A stretch of DNA of 10,464 nucleotides, from positions 1 through 10,464 of the forward strand of contig CAJUDT010000064.1 in the NCBI GenBank assembly GCA_910585415.1. The letters run 5' to 3'. This DNA is from an uncultured Flavonifractor sp. GTDB taxonomy: Bacteria > Bacillota > Clostridia > Oscillospirales > Oscillospiraceae. The notes below the pieces were generated by a model, which was not told the DNA's origin, ran no database searches, and was given only the letters and a program-made list of their open reading frames with translations. The translations under genes and the position numbers were made by a program. Each line of letters starts with the position of its first letter. Position 1 is the first letter of the stretch. Of this stretch, positions 1 to 6,638 are shown in pieces.

Positions 1-126
1 TTGCCTACTTTCCTTCGCTGGAAAGTAGGCCGCCGGAGGCGGGACCAGGTAACGAGACGTAGGGAGAAACGTGGAAGAAGCAAAGGGGAATGTCAAAGCA
101 ACCAACGCCCCCCAGCAAACCTCCAA
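1..126. repeat. Palindrome-bearing intergenic segment after the response regulator gene
   Basis: This non-coding segment follows the stop codon of the minus-strand response regulator. It contains a perfect 11-bp inverted repeat (GCCTACTTTCC at 3-13 and GGAAAGTAGGC at 20-30, 6-base loop), followed at once by a small CGCC-GGA-GGCG palindrome (31-41). The first hairpin could end the regulator transcript, but the bases that would show a U-run lie outside the window. The rest (43-126) is purine-rich and has no ribosome binding site or domain-like reading frame. The style resembles short dispersed palindromic elements of gut Clostridia; that family assignment is inference. Confidence 0.4.
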
Positions 127-837
127 TCAAACAGAGAACAAATACCCCAACCCCCGCCGGGTAACAATAAACTGAGGCTGCGCCGGATCATCCTCCACTT
201 TTTCCCGCAGGCGGCGGACCGCCACATCCACCGCGCGGACGTCGCCCACATACCCCTCGTAATTCCAAACATGCTCCATCAGAGCCTCACGGGAGGAAAC
301 CTTCCCCGGCTCGCTGGCCAGATATTTCAGAAGTTCATATTCCCGCTGGGTCAGCTCCAGGGTCTTTCCGTCTTTATAAGCCACCATCAAATCCAAATCA
401 ATGACAATCCGCCCCAGCTCCAGGCGGTTCCCGCCCGCCGGCGGGGCCCCTGCGGCCGCCGCGGAAACCATCTCATTCCGACGGATATTCGCCTTGACCC
501 GGGCCAGAAGCTCCCGCATGGAAAAGGGCTTGGTGATATAATCGTCCGCCCCCAGCTCCAGGCCCAAAACCTTGTCCGTCTCTTCCTCGCGGGCGGTGAG
601 CATAATCACCGGCGTGGCACTCCCGCCCTCCCGCAGGCTGCGGCACACATCAAAACCATTCATCCGAGGGAGCATCAAATCCAGAAGAATCAGGTCCGGG
701 TCCTGCTCCCGGGCCAGCTGGAGCCCGGTGGCCCCGTCATAGGCCTCCAACGTCTCATAGCCCTCCTTGGTCAGGTTGAAGGTCAGTATATCCACAATGC
801 TCGTCTCGTCCTCGACAATCAAAACACGCTTGCTCAT
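127..837 (-). CDS. OmpR/PhoB-family response regulator (WalR-like)
   Basis: This is a DNA-binding response regulator of a two-component system and acts in the cytoplasm. The 236 residues have the full two-domain layout. The receiver domain (about 4-115) has acidic residues E9-D10, phospho-acceptor D53 in LLLDLMLP, T81 and K103 (TKPFS). An alanine/glycine-rich linker leads to a winged-helix domain (about 137-234) ending in TRRGLGYLF. The stretch around ELLARVKANIRR closely resembles WalR/YycF of low-GC Gram-positives, but PhoP-type regulators look similar, so no symbol is given. The ATG is fixed by an AAGGAGG site 5 bases upstream, in the 16-bp gap after the NUDIX gene, so the two genes are probably co-transcribed. 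No histidine kinase follows within the 126 bases available, although one usually sits directly downstream. Confidence 0.93.
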   Translation of the reverse strand: MSKRVLIVEDETSIVDILTFNLTKEGYETLEAYDGATGLQLAREQDPDLILLDLMLPRMNGFDVCRSLREGGSATPVIMLTAREEETDKVLGLELGADDYITKPFSMRELLARVKANIRRNEMVSAAAAGAPPAGGNRLELGRIVIDLDLMVAYKDGKTLELTQREYELLKYLASEPGKVSSREALMEHVWNYEGYVGDVRAVDVAVRRLREKVEDDPAQPQFIVTRRGLGYLFSV

Positions 838-853
838 GGCTTCCTCCTTGCGT

Positions 854-1390
854 TTACAGTCCCAAATACACCTTGGCCTTCAGCACCAGGGCCACGGTCT
901 TGGCGTCCTTCAATTCCCCGCGCATCACCTGCTCCACCAGAGTGGAAAAAGGCACCCGCTCCGTCTCCAGAAACTCGTCCTCGTCCGGGTGGCACGCACC
1001 CAGCTCCAGGTCCTGGGCCAAGTACATATGCAGCACCTCCGTGCAGAAGCCCGGAGAGGCATAGAGACACCCCAGATAGGTCAGCTTCCCCGCCTTGGCC
1101 CCCACCTCTTCCTCCAGCTCCCGCAGAGCGGCCGCCCGGTGGTCCTCGCCGTACTCCAGCTTCCCGGCGGGCAGCTCCGCCACCACCGCCTGAAAGGGAT
1201 AGCGGAATTGACGCACCAGACTCACCGTCTGGTCCTCGTGCAGCGCCAGCACCGCCACGCCGCCGGGATGCTCCACCACCTCACGCCCCGCGATGTGGCC
1301 GTTGGGCAGCTCCGCCTGGTCCTTCCGCACCCGTATGATGACGCCCTCAAACAGGACGTTCTGTTCCACAGTCTTTTCCGTTAGCTCCAT
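854..1390 (-). CDS. NUDIX hydrolase, probable ADP-ribose pyrophosphatase
   Basis: This is a predicted cytoplasmic pyrophosphohydrolase, most likely splitting ADP-ribose into AMP and ribose 5-phosphate. The 178-residue protein carries a complete Nudix box at residues 76-98 (G-x5-E82-x7-R90-E91-L-x-E94-E95-x-G97-A), with the catalytic RELEEEVG core intact. A proline in SPGF (P113) lies 16 residues after the box glycine, a spacing typical of ADP-ribose pyrophosphatases. The frame is open further upstream, but I chose the ATG at 1390: it has a GGAG site 8 bases before it, and an extended -10 element lies between it and the next upstream ATG, which would therefore be outside the transcript. It is the first gene of a pair with the response regulator. 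No functional link between the two is evident from sequence. Confidence 0.9.
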   Translation of the reverse strand: MELTEKTVEQNVLFEGVIIRVRKDQAELPNGHIAGREVVEHPGGVAVLALHEDQTVSLVRQFRYPFQAVVAELPAGKLEYGEDHRAAALRELEEEVGAKAGKLTYLGCLYASPGFCTEVLHMYLAQDLELGACHPDEDEFLETERVPFSTLVEQVMRGELKDAKTVALVLKAKVYLGL

Positions 1391-1426
1391 ATGGCTCGTC
1401 TCCTGTTCCCAAACTTGGATGATGCT

Positions 1427-1432
1427 ATTATA
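1427..1432 (-). promoter_or_regulatory. Extended -10 promoter for the NUDIX / response regulator pair
   Basis: On the minus strand TGCTATAAT is a consensus TATAAT with the TGn extension. It would start a transcript near 1420, about 30 bases before the NUDIX ATG. No good -35 box lies 16-18 bp upstream, where the sequence is GC-rich. That fits an extended -10 promoter that depends little on -35 contacts. Confidence 0.6.
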
Positions 1433-1540
1433 GCACAATTTTCCCCCGCCCGCTACACTGAGCTTGTATTATTTCTCGCCACCGGCGGTAGTCCGCAATC
1501 CGCAGAATTTCATTTCTTTTCGCGATTTATTCACGGCTCG

Positions 1541-1571
1541 TTTACCTTTCCAATTTTCTGGGTGCTATACT
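1541..1571 (+). promoter_or_regulatory. Promoter for the secreted carbohydrate-binding protein gene
   Basis: On the plus strand TGCTATACT (TATACT at 1566-1571 with a TGn extension) is preceded by a weak -35 candidate, TTTACC at 1541-1546, with a long 19-bp spacer. It would give a leader of about 27 bases containing AAGGAG. It is divergent from the NUDIX promoter. The 214-bp gap between the two start codons contains nothing else that I recognise. Confidence 0.5.
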
Positions 1572-1604
1572 GGTCCCACTTGACTGAAAAGGAGTACAGC
1601 TTTC

Positions 1605-2357
1605 ATGCGCAAACAGATTTTTGCCCTGCTTCTCAGCGGAGCCCTGCTGGCGGGTACGGCGGATTCCGCCCTTGCCGCCGGGCCCGGAGAGACGGAAATC
1701 ATCCTCTCCGACAGCGGGGTGACCGTGGACGGGGCCCCCGCGCCCACCCAGCCCGGCGGGGCCGTCTATGTGGGCGGCGAGATTATCTACTACCACGACG
1801 GCGCCGGTTCCGCCTACGGCGAGGGGACCCAGGAGGAACAGCACTCCGCCGCCCAGGCCGGGGCCCATACCGTGGTCACCATCGCCCGGCCGGGGACCTA
1901 CCGCCTCAGCGGCGTGCTCTCCCAGGGACAGATTTTCGTGGACCTGGGGGACACGGCCAAAACCGACCCGGAGGCGGTGGTCACCCTGATTCTGGACGGG
2001 GTGGACATCACCTGCACCGTGGCCCCGGCGGTGTTCTTCTATCAGGTCTACGAATGCGACCAGGATTGGACCGCCTATGACAGCGGAGAGAGCGGGGACT
2101 ATACCCCCACCGGCACGGTGGACACCTCCGCCGCCGGGGCCAACGTCCTGCTGGCGGCGGGGAGCACCAACACCGTCACCGGCTCCCATGTGGCCCGCAT
2201 CTACAAGGAGGGCACCACCAAGAAGCTCCACAAATACGACGGGGCCTTCTACTCCCGCATGAGACAGAGTACGCCCAGTAACCCCACGCTTCCAAAAAAC
2301 ACGGATGGCACAAAACGGCCCCCGGTCCTGTGTGGACCGGGGGCTGTTGCGGAATGA
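1605..2357 (+). CDS. Secreted carbohydrate-binding domain protein, probably 3'-truncated
   Basis: The ORF encodes 250 residues and begins with a Sec signal peptide (K3, hydrophobic core about 6-16, likely cleavage near ALA-A at 24-25), so the product is exported. Residues about 28-218 resemble, from memory, the N-terminal part of large Clostridia proteins annotated as carbohydrate-binding domain proteins (Cthe_2159 / DUF4353 type): the SDSGVTVDG, RPGTYRLSGVLSQGQIFVDLG and HKYDGAFYS segments look familial. Those proteins normally continue for several hundred more residues as a beta-helix-like domain. Here recognisable sequence stops around residue 219 (about 2261), and the last 32 residues are a low-quality tail rich in proline and threonine that runs through a terminator-like hairpin. 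I read it as a gene whose 3' part was lost or replaced; the remaining product may be non-functional. The start is supported by AAGGAG 10 bases upstream and by the signal peptide. Confidence 0.7.
   Translation: MRKQIFALLLSGALLAGTADSALAAGPGETEIILSDSGVTVDGAPAPTQPGGAVYVGGEIIYYHDGAGSAYGEGTQEEQHSAAQAGAHTVVTIARPGTYRLSGVLSQGQIFVDLGDTAKTDPEAVVTLILDGVDITCTVAPAVFFYQVYECDQDWTAYDSGESGDYTPTGTVDTSAAGANVLLAAGSTNTVTGSHVARIYKEGTTKKLHKYDGAFYSRMRQSTPSNPTLPKNTDGTKRPPVLCGPGAVAE
2312..2348 (-). terminator. Probable intrinsic terminator of the sugar locus
   Basis: A perfect 11-bp GC-rich stem (2318-2328 with 2334-2344, 5-base loop) extends by a wobble and three further pairs outward. On the minus strand it is followed by GTTTTG, a short U-run, so it best serves the leftward transcript ending with the ATPase gene, about 120 bases upstream. 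On the plus strand the hairpin is followed by TGTTGCGG with no U-run. It overlaps the 3' tail of the truncated plus-strand ORF. Confidence 0.6.
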
Positions 2358-2359
2358 CC

Positions 2360-2467
2360 GGCAGAGGGCTTCCAATGCTTCGTTACCGTGCGAAACGCCG
2401 TAGGCAGGCAGAGGGTTGGAAGCGCCACGGAAGTTCTTTTTGGTTCTTTTTCTTACAAGAAAAAGAA
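2360..2467. repeat. Palindrome and direct-repeat cluster after the ATPase gene
   Basis: This non-coding stretch has three kinds of repeat. GGCAGAGGG occurs twice in direct orientation (2360-2368, 2407-2415). GCTTCCAA (2368-2375) pairs with TTGGAAGC (2416-2423), and a further direct copy of GCTTCCAA lies at 2288-2295. A perfect AT-rich inverted repeat TTCTTTTTCTT / AAGAAAAAGAA (2444-2454, 2457-2467) abuts the ATPase stop codon, and GTTCTTTTT is also tandemly repeated (2433-2441, 2443-2451). The AT hairpin has no U-run after it on either strand. The arrangement could be a small non-autonomous element or a structured 3' untranslated region. Confidence 0.45.
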
Positions 2468-3592
2468 TCAAAGACCGAGCAAATTCTTTTCGTCGGAGGG
2501 GTTGAAGAGATGAATCATCTCGGGACGGAAGGTGAACTTCACCTCCGCGCCGTAGGGGATGCCGCCCCGGTGCTCGGCGGGCAGGTCGGTGGTGGGAATG
2601 CGCAGGACCACGTCTTTGCCCCCGGCATTGACGTGCAAATAGACCTCGCTGCCCATCATTTCGGACACGTCCACCTTGCCGGTAATCACATGACTGCCGC
2701 CCTCGGCGGAGAACATGCTGTGCTCAGGCCGCACGCCCACGGTCACGTCCATGGGGGCGATGTTCTTGGCCGCAAGGGCCTTGCTGGTCTCATCGGTCAG
2801 AGGCACCACCGCGCCGGCCACGGCCACGGAGTAGCTGCCGCCGTCCTTCTGGAGCTTGCCGTCAAAGAAGTTCATCTGGGGAGAGCCGATGAAGCCCGCC
2901 ACAAAGATGTTGTTGGGGTGATTGAACACCTGCTGGGGGGTGCCGATCTGCTGGATGAAGCCGTCCTTCATGATAACAATGCGGTCGCCCAGGGTCATGG
3001 CCTCGGTCTGGTCGTGGGTGACGTAGATGAAGGTGGTGTTAATGCGCTGGCGGAGCTTGATGATCTCGGCACGCATCTGGTTGCGGAGCTTGGCGTCCAG
3101 GTTGGACAGGGGTTCGTCCATCAGGAACACCTGGGGGTCCCGGACGATGGCGCGACCGATGGCCACGCGCTGCCGCTGGCCGCCGGAGAGGGCCTTGGGC
3201 TTGCGCTCCAGGTACTGGGTGATGTCCAGAATCTCAGCGGCCTCCCGGACCTTTTTGTCAATTTCCTCCTTGGGTACCTTGCGGAGCTTCAGGGCGAAGG
3301 CCATGTTCTCATAGACGGTCATGTGGGGATAGAGGGCGTAGTTCTGGAACACCATGGCAATGTCCCGGTCCTTGGGCTCCACGTCGTTCATGCGCTTGTC
3401 GCCAATGAGCAGGTCGCCGTCGGAGATGTCCTCCAGACCGGCCACCATCCGCAGAGTGGTGGACTTGCCGCAGCCGGAGGGGCCCACCAGGACGATGAAC
3501 TCCTTGTCCGCGATTTCCAGATTGAAGTCGTGTACAGCGGTCACCTTGTTGTCATAGATCTTCTTTACGTTCTTCAGGGTTACAGTTGCCAT
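2468..3592 (-). CDS. ugpC: ABC sugar importer ATPase, UgpC/MsmX/MalK family
   Basis: This is the cytoplasmic ATP-hydrolysing subunit of carbohydrate ABC importers. The 374 residues contain Walker A GPSGCGKST (37-45), Q-loop Q83, signature LSGGQ (135-139), Walker B VFLMDE (155-160), D-loop SNLDA and the switch histidine H193. They are followed by a C-terminal OB/TOBE regulatory region (about 240-360) with GVRPEH. The symbol reflects the family name; members such as MsmX or MsmK serve many importers. Placement after nagA on the same strand, in a locus encoding a binding protein and two permeases but no other ATPase, suggests it energises that importer. The N-terminus is canonical for the family, yet no ribosome binding site sits at the usual distance: the 7 bases before the ATG adjoin an 8-bp hairpin, and the nearest GGAGG is 24 bases away. 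Confidence 0.95.
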   Translation of the reverse strand: MATVTLKNVKKIYDNKVTAVHDFNLEIADKEFIVLVGPSGCGKSTTLRMVAGLEDISDGDLLIGDKRMNDVEPKDRDIAMVFQNYALYPHMTVYENMAFALKLRKVPKEEIDKKVREAAEILDITQYLERKPKALSGGQRQRVAIGRAIVRDPQVFLMDEPLSNLDAKLRNQMRAEIIKLRQRINTTFIYVTHDQTEAMTLGDRIVIMKDGFIQQIGTPQQVFNHPNNIFVAGFIGSPQMNFFDGKLQKDGGSYSVAVAGAVVPLTDETSKALAAKNIAPMDVTVGVRPEHSMFSAEGGSHVITGKVDVSEMMGSEVYLHVNAGGKDVVLRIPTTDLPAEHRGGIPYGAEVKFTFRPEMIHLFNPSDEKNLLGL

Positions 3593-3707
3593 ACTTCTGG
3601 GCCGCAGCGCCTGCGGCCTCCGCCACAGCGCCTTGTCCAGGGGAAGCGCGTCCCCGGGACGTTACGACAGGTCTCCACACTGCCGCACCGCCGGCCCGGC
3701 GGAATTT
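3593..3707 (-). other. Structured GC-rich spacer before the ATPase gene
   Basis: About 115 bases hold four inverted repeats: GGCCGCAG / CTGCGGCC (3600-3618, 3-base loop), GCGCcTT / AAGCGC (3628-3649), CGTCCC / GGGACG (3649-3661) and CCGCCGG / CCGGCGG (3688-3702). The first ends 7 bases before the ATPase ATG and covers part of the only GGAGG nearby. No TATAAT-like -10 element is visible. The stretch is open in one minus-strand frame, but without a normal start codon and with an arginine-heavy composition, so I do not call a gene. Confidence 0.55.
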
Positions 3708-3718
3708 CCTCCTTTTTT
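3708..3718 (-). promoter_or_regulatory. Orphan strong Shine-Dalgarno sequence
   Basis: On the minus strand AAAAAAGGAGG is an excellent ribosome binding site followed by AAATTCCGCC. No ATG, GTG or TTG lies 4-14 bases downstream. The next real start on this strand is the ATPase ATG, 115 bases away. It looks like the ATPase's own ribosome binding site, now separated from its start codon. Confidence 0.45.
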
Positions 3719-3723
3719 GTGCT

Positions 3724-3758
3724 CCCCCGCTCTATTGAAAATGGAGTAGAGGCGGGGG
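3724..3758 (-). other. Stem-loop 18 bases after nagA
   Basis: CCCCCGC (3724-3730) pairs with GCGGGGG (3752-3758) and TCTA (3731-3734) with TAGA (3747-3750), with one bulged G (3751) and a 12-base loop. On the minus strand it is followed by GAGCACAAAAAAGG, with no U-run, so it is not a standard intrinsic terminator. It may protect the 3' end of the nanA-nagB-nagA message or mark a processing site. Confidence 0.5.
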
Positions 3759-3776
3759 GCCTGAATTAGGGGTCCT

Positions 3777-4904
3777 CTATTCTTCCACCGCGACGGGCTC
3801 GCCGCGGAAAAAGACGTCCTTAATCTCCAGATTCTGGTCCAGAATCACCAGGTTGGCCCGCTTGCCGGGCTCCAGACTGCCGCACCGGCTGTAGATGCCG
3901 ATGGCCTTGGCGGGGTTCACCGCCGCCGCCCGCACCGCGTCCTCCAGGGGAATGCCGAAGGACACGGCGGTTTTCATGCAGCCCATCAGGTCGGTGACCG
4001 ACCCGGCGATGGTGCCGTCGGTGAGGGTGGCCAGCTTGCCCTTGACCACCACGTCCTGACCGCCCAGGGTGTACTGCCCGTCGGGCATACCCGCCGCCCG
4101 CATGGTGTCGGACACCAGAATCACCCGCTTGGCCCCGAACATTTTGAAGGTGGCCCGCACCACCGCCGGATGGATGTGGATGCCGTCGCAGATGAGCTCC
4201 ACATTGCATCCGGGGGTATCCAGCGCGGCCCCGATGACCCCGGGGGCCCGGTGGCTGAAGGGGGGCATCGCGTTGTAAAGGTGGGTCACCTGCCGGGCAC
4301 CCAGGCGGAAGGCCTCCATGGAGGTGTCATAATCCGCCGTGGTGTGGGCCAGGGAGACGGTGACCGATTCCTCCGCCGCCTCGATGAACTCCATGGCGCC
4401 GGGCAGCTCGGGGGCCACGGACACCAGCTTGACCAGGCCCTTGGACTCCTTGAGCAGCCGCTGAAGCAGCTGGGTGCTGGGGGCTTGCAGCCACGCGCCG
4501 TTCTGGGCCCCCTTCTTGGCGTGGGAGAGGAAGGGGCCCTCCAGGTTTACGCCGCAGAGCATAGCGCCGGGTTTGTCCGCCGCCCGGTGGGCCGCAGCCA
4601 CCTGACAGATGCGCACAAGCTGGTCCTCCAGCAGGGTCATGCCCGCCGGACAAATCTGGGTCACCCCCCGGCTGAGCTCGTACCGGGCCATGACCTCCAG
4701 GCCCTCCGGGCTTCCGTCGGAGAAGTCCTCCCCACGGCAGCCGTGGAAGTGCACGTCGGTGAGGCCGGGAATCACATAGCACCCGGATGCGTCATAGGTC
4801 CTGCCGCCGGCGCTGCTGCCGGAGAGCAGCCGTCCGTCAAAGCACACATCCCGCTGGACAAAGCCCTCTTTGACGTCAAAAACCTGACCGCCGGTTATCC
4901 GCAT
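3777..4904 (-). CDS. nagA: N-acetylglucosamine-6-phosphate deacetylase
   Basis: The enzyme hydrolyses GlcNAc-6-P to GlcN-6-P and acetate in the cytoplasm, feeding NagB. The 375 residues (E. coli NagA has 382) show the amidohydrolase TIM-barrel signatures in order: DVHFHG (H52, H54), the metal-ligand glutamate in LEGPF (E122), H187 in SLAHTTADY, H208 in VTHLYNAMPPFSHR, CDGIHIHP (239-246) and the catalytic aspartate D266 in LVSDTM. The C-terminus has the usual NPAKAIG and GSLEPGKRANLVILD segments. The ATG lies inside the end of nagB (10-bp overlap), with GGTG upstream in the nagB coding sequence, so translation is probably coupled. The gene looks intact. Confidence 0.96.
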   Translation of the reverse strand: MRITGGQVFDVKEGFVQRDVCFDGRLLSGSSAGGRTYDASGCYVIPGLTDVHFHGCRGEDFSDGSPEGLEVMARYELSRGVTQICPAGMTLLEDQLVRICQVAAAHRAADKPGAMLCGVNLEGPFLSHAKKGAQNGAWLQAPSTQLLQRLLKESKGLVKLVSVAPELPGAMEFIEAAEESVTVSLAHTTADYDTSMEAFRLGARQVTHLYNAMPPFSHRAPGVIGAALDTPGCNVELICDGIHIHPAVVRATFKMFGAKRVILVSDTMRAAGMPDGQYTLGGQDVVVKGKLATLTDGTIAGSVTDLMGCMKTAVSFGIPLEDAVRAAAVNPAKAIGIYSRCGSLEPGKRANLVILDQNLEIKDVFFRGEPVAVEE

Positions 4905-5647
4905 ACGGTTTCACCTGCTTCCACCAGCTTGTGCAGGGCGGCCTTGTCGCCCACCAGGGTCACGTCGGGGTGGAGCTGGAGGATGGAGGCGGGGATGCTC
5001 TTGGTCACCCGGCCGCAGAAGGCCTGATAGAGAATATCGGCCTTTTCCTCGCCGCTGACCACCATCAGAATGCGCCGGGCCTGCATGATGTTCTTGATGC
5101 CCATGCTCAGGGCGTGGCGGGGGACCTCGTCCCGGCTGTCGAAAAAGCGCTGGTTGGCGTCAATGGTGCTCTCGGTCAAGTCCACCAGGTGGGTTTCCAG
5201 GCCGAAATCGTCGCCGGGCTCGTTAAAGGCAATGTGGCCGTTGTGGCCCATGCCCAGCAGCTGAAGGTCAATGCCCCCCAGCTTGTCAATGAGCTTGTTG
5301 TAATTGGCGCACTCCTTGATGGGGTCCTTGGTGAGGCCGTCCAGCAGGTGGGTGTTTTCCGGGCGGATGTCGATGTGGTTGAACAGGTGGGTATCCATGA
5401 AATAGCGGTAGCTCTGCTCATGGTGGGGGGAGAGGCCGAAATACTCGTCCAGGTTCACGGTGCGGACCTCGCCGAAGCTCAAATCCCCCTTCTCATACCA
5501 CTCCACCAGCTGGTTGTAGGCCCCCACCGGCGTGCCCCCGGTGGCCAGGCCCAGCACGCAGTTGGGCTTATAGATGACCTGAGCGGAGATGATGTTGGCC
5601 GCACGGCGGCTCATGGCCTGATAGTTCTCGGCTTGATAAATGCGCAT
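4895..5647 (-). CDS. nagB: Glucosamine-6-phosphate deaminase
   Basis: The enzyme converts GlcN-6-P to fructose 6-phosphate and ammonia, the last step of amino-sugar breakdown into glycolysis. The 250 residues are of Bacillus-type length (E. coli NagB has 266). Seen are the phosphate-binding LGLATGGTPVG (32-42), the catalytic NLDEYFGL (D67) and GMGHNGHIAFNEP, with N136, H138 and E143 in the positions of the active-site residues. The C-terminus ends at residue 250 and lacks the longer tail that forms part of the E. coli allosteric region. I chose the ATG at 5647 rather than the further-upstream in-frame one at 5686: it begins the canonical MRIYQAENY and has GAGGTG 9 bases upstream, while the upstream start overlaps the end of nanA. 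The gap to nanA is 50 bp and the overlap with nagA is 10 bp. Confidence 0.96.
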   Translation of the reverse strand: MRIYQAENYQAMSRRAANIISAQVIYKPNCVLGLATGGTPVGAYNQLVEWYEKGDLSFGEVRTVNLDEYFGLSPHHEQSYRYFMDTHLFNHIDIRPENTHLLDGLTKDPIKECANYNKLIDKLGGIDLQLLGMGHNGHIAFNEPGDDFGLETHLVDLTESTIDANQRFFDSRDEVPRHALSMGIKNIMQARRILMVVSGEEKADILYQAFCGRVTKSIPASILQLHPDVTLVGDKAALHKLVEAGETVCG

Positions 5648-5697
5648 GGTACAATACACCTCGATTGGCGGGACGGGCCCGCGCAAAATTGATTGGT

Positions 5698-6603
5698 TCA
5701 GCAGTACTTGGCGATGGCCCCTTCAATCTGGGCGGCGCAGGCGTCCACGATGGCCTTGTCGCTGTCAATGAGGGCGGGGAGGGGCTTGCGCACGGTGCCC
5801 GCGTCGGCGCCCCACTTCTTGAGGATGGCCTTCATCACCGCGTAGAGGTTGCCGTGGGCGGCGCACATGGCGTAGATGATGCGGCAGATTTCGTTCTGAA
5901 TCACCCGGGCGTCCTCCAGCTTCCCGGCGTACAGGTGCTCTCGGGCCTTGAGGAAGAGCTCGGGCATGACGGCGTAGGTGCCGCCGATGCCGCCGCAGGC
6001 CCCCATGGTCAGGCCGGAGATGAACTGCTCGTCGGGCCCGTTGAACACGATCAGGCCCTCGTCCCGCCACATCTGGATGTCCTGGGTGGGCATGGAGGAA
6101 TTTTTCACGCCGATGACGCGGGGGTTTTTCTTCATCTCCCGCAGGAGGGAGGGGGTCAGGGCCACACCCGCCAGCTGGGGAATGTTGTAGATGATAAAGT
6201 CCGTGTTGGGGGCGGCGGCGGAGATGTCGTTCCAATACTGGGCGATGCCGTGCTCGGGCAGATGGAAGTAAATGGGGGGAATGGAGGCGATGGCGTCCAC
6301 CCCGAGACGCTCCGCGTGGGCGGCCAGGGTCTGGCTGTCGGCGGTGTTGTTGCAGGCCACGTGGGCGATGATAACCGCCTCACCCTTGACCTCGGCCATG
6401 ACGTTCTCCAAAATGAGCTTGCGCTCATCCACGCTCTGATAGATGCACTCGCCGGAGGAACCGCCCACGTACAGGCCCTGTACCCCCTTGCTCACCAGAT
6501 ACCGGGCCAGGGCGCGGGTGCGCTCCGGCGACACCGCGCCGCCGTCGTCATAGCAGGCGTAGAAGGCGGGAATTACCCCACCGTATTTGGTCAAATCGCT
6601 CAT
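5698..6603 (-). CDS. nanA: N-acetylneuraminate lyase / dihydrodipicolinate synthase family aldolase
   Basis: This is a Schiff-base TIM-barrel aldolase, most likely splitting N-acetylneuraminate into ManNAc and pyruvate. The 301 residues contain the carboxylate-binding GGSSGE (47-52), catalytic Y139 in IIYNIP and Schiff-base K167 in IGVKNSS. NGPDEQF supplies D191 and E192, which bind the sialic acid chain in E. coli NanA, and YNIPQLAGV matches YNIPALSGV of that enzyme. Together with nagA and nagB this favours a sialic acid lyase over DapA. Differences from E. coli NanA at sugar-contacting positions are T48 to S50, T167 to S169 and S208 to G208 (GGIGGTY), so the exact substrate is uncertain. 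The ATG at 6603 has AAGGGTGG 7 bases upstream. It is preceded by its own promoter and begins the nanA-nagB-nagA block. Confidence 0.88.
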   Translation of the reverse strand: MSDLTKYGGVIPAFYACYDDGGAVSPERTRALARYLVSKGVQGLYVGGSSGECIYQSVDERKLILENVMAEVKGEAVIIAHVACNNTADSQTLAAHAERLGVDAIASIPPIYFHLPEHGIAQYWNDISAAAPNTDFIIYNIPQLAGVALTPSLLREMKKNPRVIGVKNSSMPTQDIQMWRDEGLIVFNGPDEQFISGLTMGACGGIGGTYAVMPELFLKAREHLYAGKLEDARVIQNEICRIIYAMCAAHGNLYAVMKAILKKWGADAGTVRKPLPALIDSDKAIVDACAAQIEGAIAKYC

Positions 6604-6638
6604 ACTGAATCCACCCTTCTCGATAAAATCTTGTGTCT

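Noticed and set aside
1..1338. Long plus-strand open frame (445 codons) opposite the response regulator and NUDIX genes
   Set aside because: It lies antisense to two well-supported genes, is rich in Pro, Arg and His, and has no domain-like segments. GC-rich codon bias on the minus strand explains the lack of stops.
2444..2467. AT-rich palindrome after the ATPase as an intrinsic terminator
   Set aside because: The stem has no G-C core and is not followed by a U-run on either strand; the GC-rich hairpin at 2318-2344 is the better terminator.
1542..2471. 309-codon minus-strand frame across the carbohydrate-binding protein gene and the following spacer
   Set aside because: Glycine/valine-rich shadow. 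The plus-strand frame has a promoter, ribosome binding site and signal peptide. The part over 2262-2467 may recur where that spacer recurs, but this does not make it a gene.
3593..3707. Small minus-strand gene between the orphan Shine-Dalgarno sequence and the ATPase
   Set aside because: It would need an ATT start two bases from the ribosome binding site; the product would be arginine/glycine-rich and the open frame is expected in such GC-rich palindromic sequence.
2330..3769. 479-codon plus-strand frame opposite the ATPase gene
   Set aside because: Antisense shadow of a canonical ABC ATPase; its Gly/His/Val/Leu-rich sequence matches no fold and it has no ribosome binding site.
5648..5686. 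Upstream in-frame start for nagB
   Set aside because: The added 13 residues do not fit the family N-terminus; the ATG at 5647 has its own GAGGTG site and the canonical MRIYQ start.
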